Shown piece by piece: positions 62,567 through 64,000 of a DNA stretch of 64,000 nt (position 1 is its first letter; every line of letters begins with the position of its first letter). Source of the stretch: Nocardiopsis sp. CNR-923. GTDB taxonomy: Bacteria; Actinomycetota; Actinomycetes; Streptosporangiales; Streptosporangiaceae. A program made the position numbers and the translations under genes. Under the pieces are notes generated by a model, which was given only the letters and a program-made list of their open reading frames with translations, did no database searches and was not told the origin of the DNA. The stretch lies in contig NZ_MKKC01000011.1 of the NCBI RefSeq assembly GCF_001942255.1, forward strand, positions 62,001 through 126,000, in the 5' to 3' direction.

Positions 62567-63060
62567 GTCGCGTCTCCCGGGGTGGCCTGGGTGGTCTCGG
62601 TGAGGCGGTCGGCCACCTCGGTGGCCAGGGTGTGGTCCAGTCCGGCGATCTCGATGGGACCGGCCGCCGAGGCGGTCGTCACGGTCACGCTGGACAGGCC
62701 GAACGCGCGCTGGAGCGGGCCCCGTTCGGTGTCCACGGTCTGGATCCGCGACATCGGGGCCACCCGCCACTCCTGCCAGACCCAGCCGCTGGAGGTGTAC
62801 ACGGCGGTGTCGGTGACCTCCCACCGGTGGACGCGGTAGCGCCACTGGGGCATGACGGCGGTGATCAGCAGACCGAGGCCGCCGATCACCGCGGTCGCGA
62901 GGAGGAACCAGAACCGGGGCGGGGCCCAGATCAGGGCGGGGATCACCGGGATAACCGTGAGGACCACGGTGACCACCAGTGACCGAGTCGTCCACCACCA
63001 GACGGCACGCCGGTCAACGCGGTGGTGGGGTGGGCGCAATCGCGGGGCGCCGGTGCTCAT
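62563..63060 (-). CDS. PH-domain membrane protein (YdbS-like)
   Basis: 165 residues with two hydrophobic helices (SLVVTVVLTVIPVIPALIWA and FWFLLATAVIGGLGLLITAV) and a bPH2 domain (RYRVHRWEVTDTAVYTSSGW, then MSRIQTVDTERGPLQRAFGL). It is the smaller partner of the following YdbT-like gene, which overlaps it by 4 bases. ATG has GGAGACG 9 bases upstream. It is divergent from an SPFH gene across 100 bases with a palindromic site. Confidence 0.87.
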   Translation of the reverse strand: MSTGAPRLRPPHHRVDRRAVWWWTTRSLVVTVVLTVIPVIPALIWAPPRFWFLLATAVIGGLGLLITAVMPQWRYRVHRWEVTDTAVYTSSGWVWQEWRVAPMSRIQTVDTERGPLQRAFGLSSVTVTTASAAGPIEIAGLDHTLATEVADRLTETTQATPGDAT

Positions 63061-63110
63061 CGCGTCCACGTCTCCTCTCGGTAGGGGCCCGGTCGGGCCT
63101 GCTAGTAAAA

Positions 63111-63120
63111 GTGATATCAC
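63111..63120. promoter_or_regulatory. Palindrome between PH-domain and SPFH genes
   Basis: GTGATATCAC is a perfect palindrome; the flanking arms AAGTGAT (63109) and ATCACTT (63138) form a wider inverted repeat around the -10-like TATTCT of the SPFH gene. Candidate operator of both divergent genes. Confidence 0.5.
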
Positions 63121-63161
63121 AATGCTATTCTCCAGTCATCACTTGGAGGAGAGAAGCGACC

Positions 63162-64000
63162 ATGAGCGAACCCACCCGGGCCTCGCGCCCCACCCCCCAG
63201 TACAGAGAGCACGACGCCCGCGGCCTGGACGGACTGCTCATGACCGCCGTCTGCGTCGTGCTGATCCTGGCGGGGGCCGCGATCGCCGTCCTGCCCGTGC
63301 TCGGCCAACCCCCGCTGCTGATCGGCGTCGGCTCGGTCGTGGCCGTCGCGGGCGCGGTCCTGTCCCTGGGGCTGACCATGGTCTCGCCCAACGAGGCGCG
63401 CGTCGTGCAGCTGTTCGGCCGTTACGTCGGCACCGTCCGCACCGACGGTCTGCGCTGGGTCAACCCCTTCACGCTGCGCGGCGTCATCTCCACGCGCATC
63501 CGCAACCACGAGACCTCCGTCATGAAGGTCAACGACGCGGCGGGCAGCCCCATCGAGATCGCCGCCGTCATCGTGTGGCAGGTCCAGGACACCGCCCGGG
63601 CCACGTTCGAGGTGGACGACTTCGTCCAGTTCGTGTCCACACAGACCGAGGCCGCCGTCCGCCACATCGCGGGCCGGTACCCGTACGACTCCTACGAGGC
63701 CGCGGACGCCCCGTCCCTGCGCGACAGCGCCGACCTCGTCACCGAGCAACTGTCCAAGGAGGTCGGCGACCGGGTCGCGGCGGCCGGCGTGACCGTGGTG
63801 GAGACGCGGTTCACCCACCTGGCCTACGCGCCGGAGATCGCGCAGGCCATGCTCCAGCGCCAGCAGGCCGGAGCCATGATCGCCGCCCGTCAGGAGATCG
63901 TGGAGGGGGCCGTCGGCATGGTCGACCGCGCCCTGGAACGCCTGTCGCAGGACCGGATCGTGGACCTCGACGAGGAGCGCAAGGCCGCCATGGTCAGCAA
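63162..64000 (+). CDS. SPFH/Band-7 family membrane protein, 3' end outside window
   Basis: The visible 279 residues start with a charged N-terminus, two hydrophobic helices (about residues 25-70), then the SPFH domain: NEARVVQLFGRYVGTVRTDG, LRWVNPFTLRGVISTRIRNH, EIAAVIVWQVQDTARATFEV, and a helix ending LQRQQAGAMIAARQEIVEGA typical of prohibitin-like proteins. These proteins form membrane scaffolds and can guard against stress or phage. ATG at 63162 has GGAGG 9 bases upstream. It faces the YdbS/YdbT-like pair; bacterial SPFH and bPH2 genes can sit together. Confidence 0.9.
   Translation, partial: MSEPTRASRPTPQYREHDARGLDGLLMTAVCVVLILAGAAIAVLPVLGQPPLLIGVGSVVAVAGAVLSLGLTMVSPNEARVVQLFGRYVGTVRTDGLRWVNPFTLRGVISTRIRNHETSVMKVNDAAGSPIEIAAVIVWQVQDTARATFEVDDFVQFVSTQTEAAVRHIAGRYPYDSYEAADAPSLRDSADLVTEQLSKEVGDRVAAAGVTVVETRFTHLAYAPEIAQAMLQRQQAGAMIAARQEIVEGAVGMVDRALERLSQDRIVDLDEERKAAMVS

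Noticed and set aside
1-64000. tRNA, rRNA or phage genes
   Set aside because: I looked for tRNA-like cloverleaf ends, rRNA conserved blocks and phage structural motifs and saw none; a covariance-model scan would be needed to exclude tRNAs fully.

Overview
The window is about 64 kb of very GC-rich DNA with strong G/C bias at third codon positions, frequent GTG starts, leaderless genes behind TAnnnT -10 boxes, and actinomycete families (DUF5753/DUF397 regulators, DUF574-type methyltransferase, DUF6879, Rv3235, TreY/TreZ). It looks like a chromosomal piece of a mycelial actinomycete. A Nocardiopsis-like genus is my best guess, from overall gene style only. I see no rRNA, tRNA, CRISPR array or prophage.

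Layout. 1-6.1 kb: a secreted protein, a HAD phosphatase, a PCMT-like methyltransferase, and two divergent XRE/DUF5753 regulator sets (one with DUF6879, one with DUF397). 6.2-12.7 kb: a compact operon on the minus strand (GTP cyclohydrolase II-like, CDP-alcohol phosphotransferase, MDR dehydrogenase, PTPS-fold protein, glycosyltransferase, methyltransferase, flippase-like membrane protein), with a convergent creatininase-family gene. Residue changes in the cyclohydrolase and the PTPS homologue suggest an undescribed pathway that starts from GTP through a formylated pyrimidine. 12.8-19 kb: a permuted papain-like hydrolase, a GNAT, gene remnants, an IclR/pcaD pair and a DUF574 methyltransferase. 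19.3-25.5 kb: SNF2 helicase with a SWIM partner, an MFS carrier, a glycerophosphodiesterase. 25.6-33 kb: Rv3235 family protein, S9 peptidase, a TnpB element, a glycosyltransferase, PstS. 33-41 kb: treY and treZ around an RlmA(II)-like 23S rRNA methyltransferase, then an Erm methyltransferase. 41-52 kb: an orphan LuxR response regulator, a zinc-finger mini-protein, a TetR/ABC exporter operon, an MFS/ArsR-like pair, a CGNR protein and metallo-hydrolase sharing an operator region, and a secreted DUF6351 protein. 52-64 kb: flavin-binding protein, MHS symporter, NDH-2-like enzyme, a TetR/FAD-monooxygenase operon, a kinase, a DUF4916 protein, a STAS protein, two PH-domain membrane proteins and the start of an SPFH protein.

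Two features affect every call. First, at least 20 one-base frame changes break otherwise intact genes. Nearly all are single-base losses, many of them in short G/C runs, so they look mostly like sequencing or assembly errors; I annotate such genes over their full span. Second, three loci (about 14.3, 15.9 and 39.0 kb) carry real-looking internal or terminal deletions that leave gene remnants.
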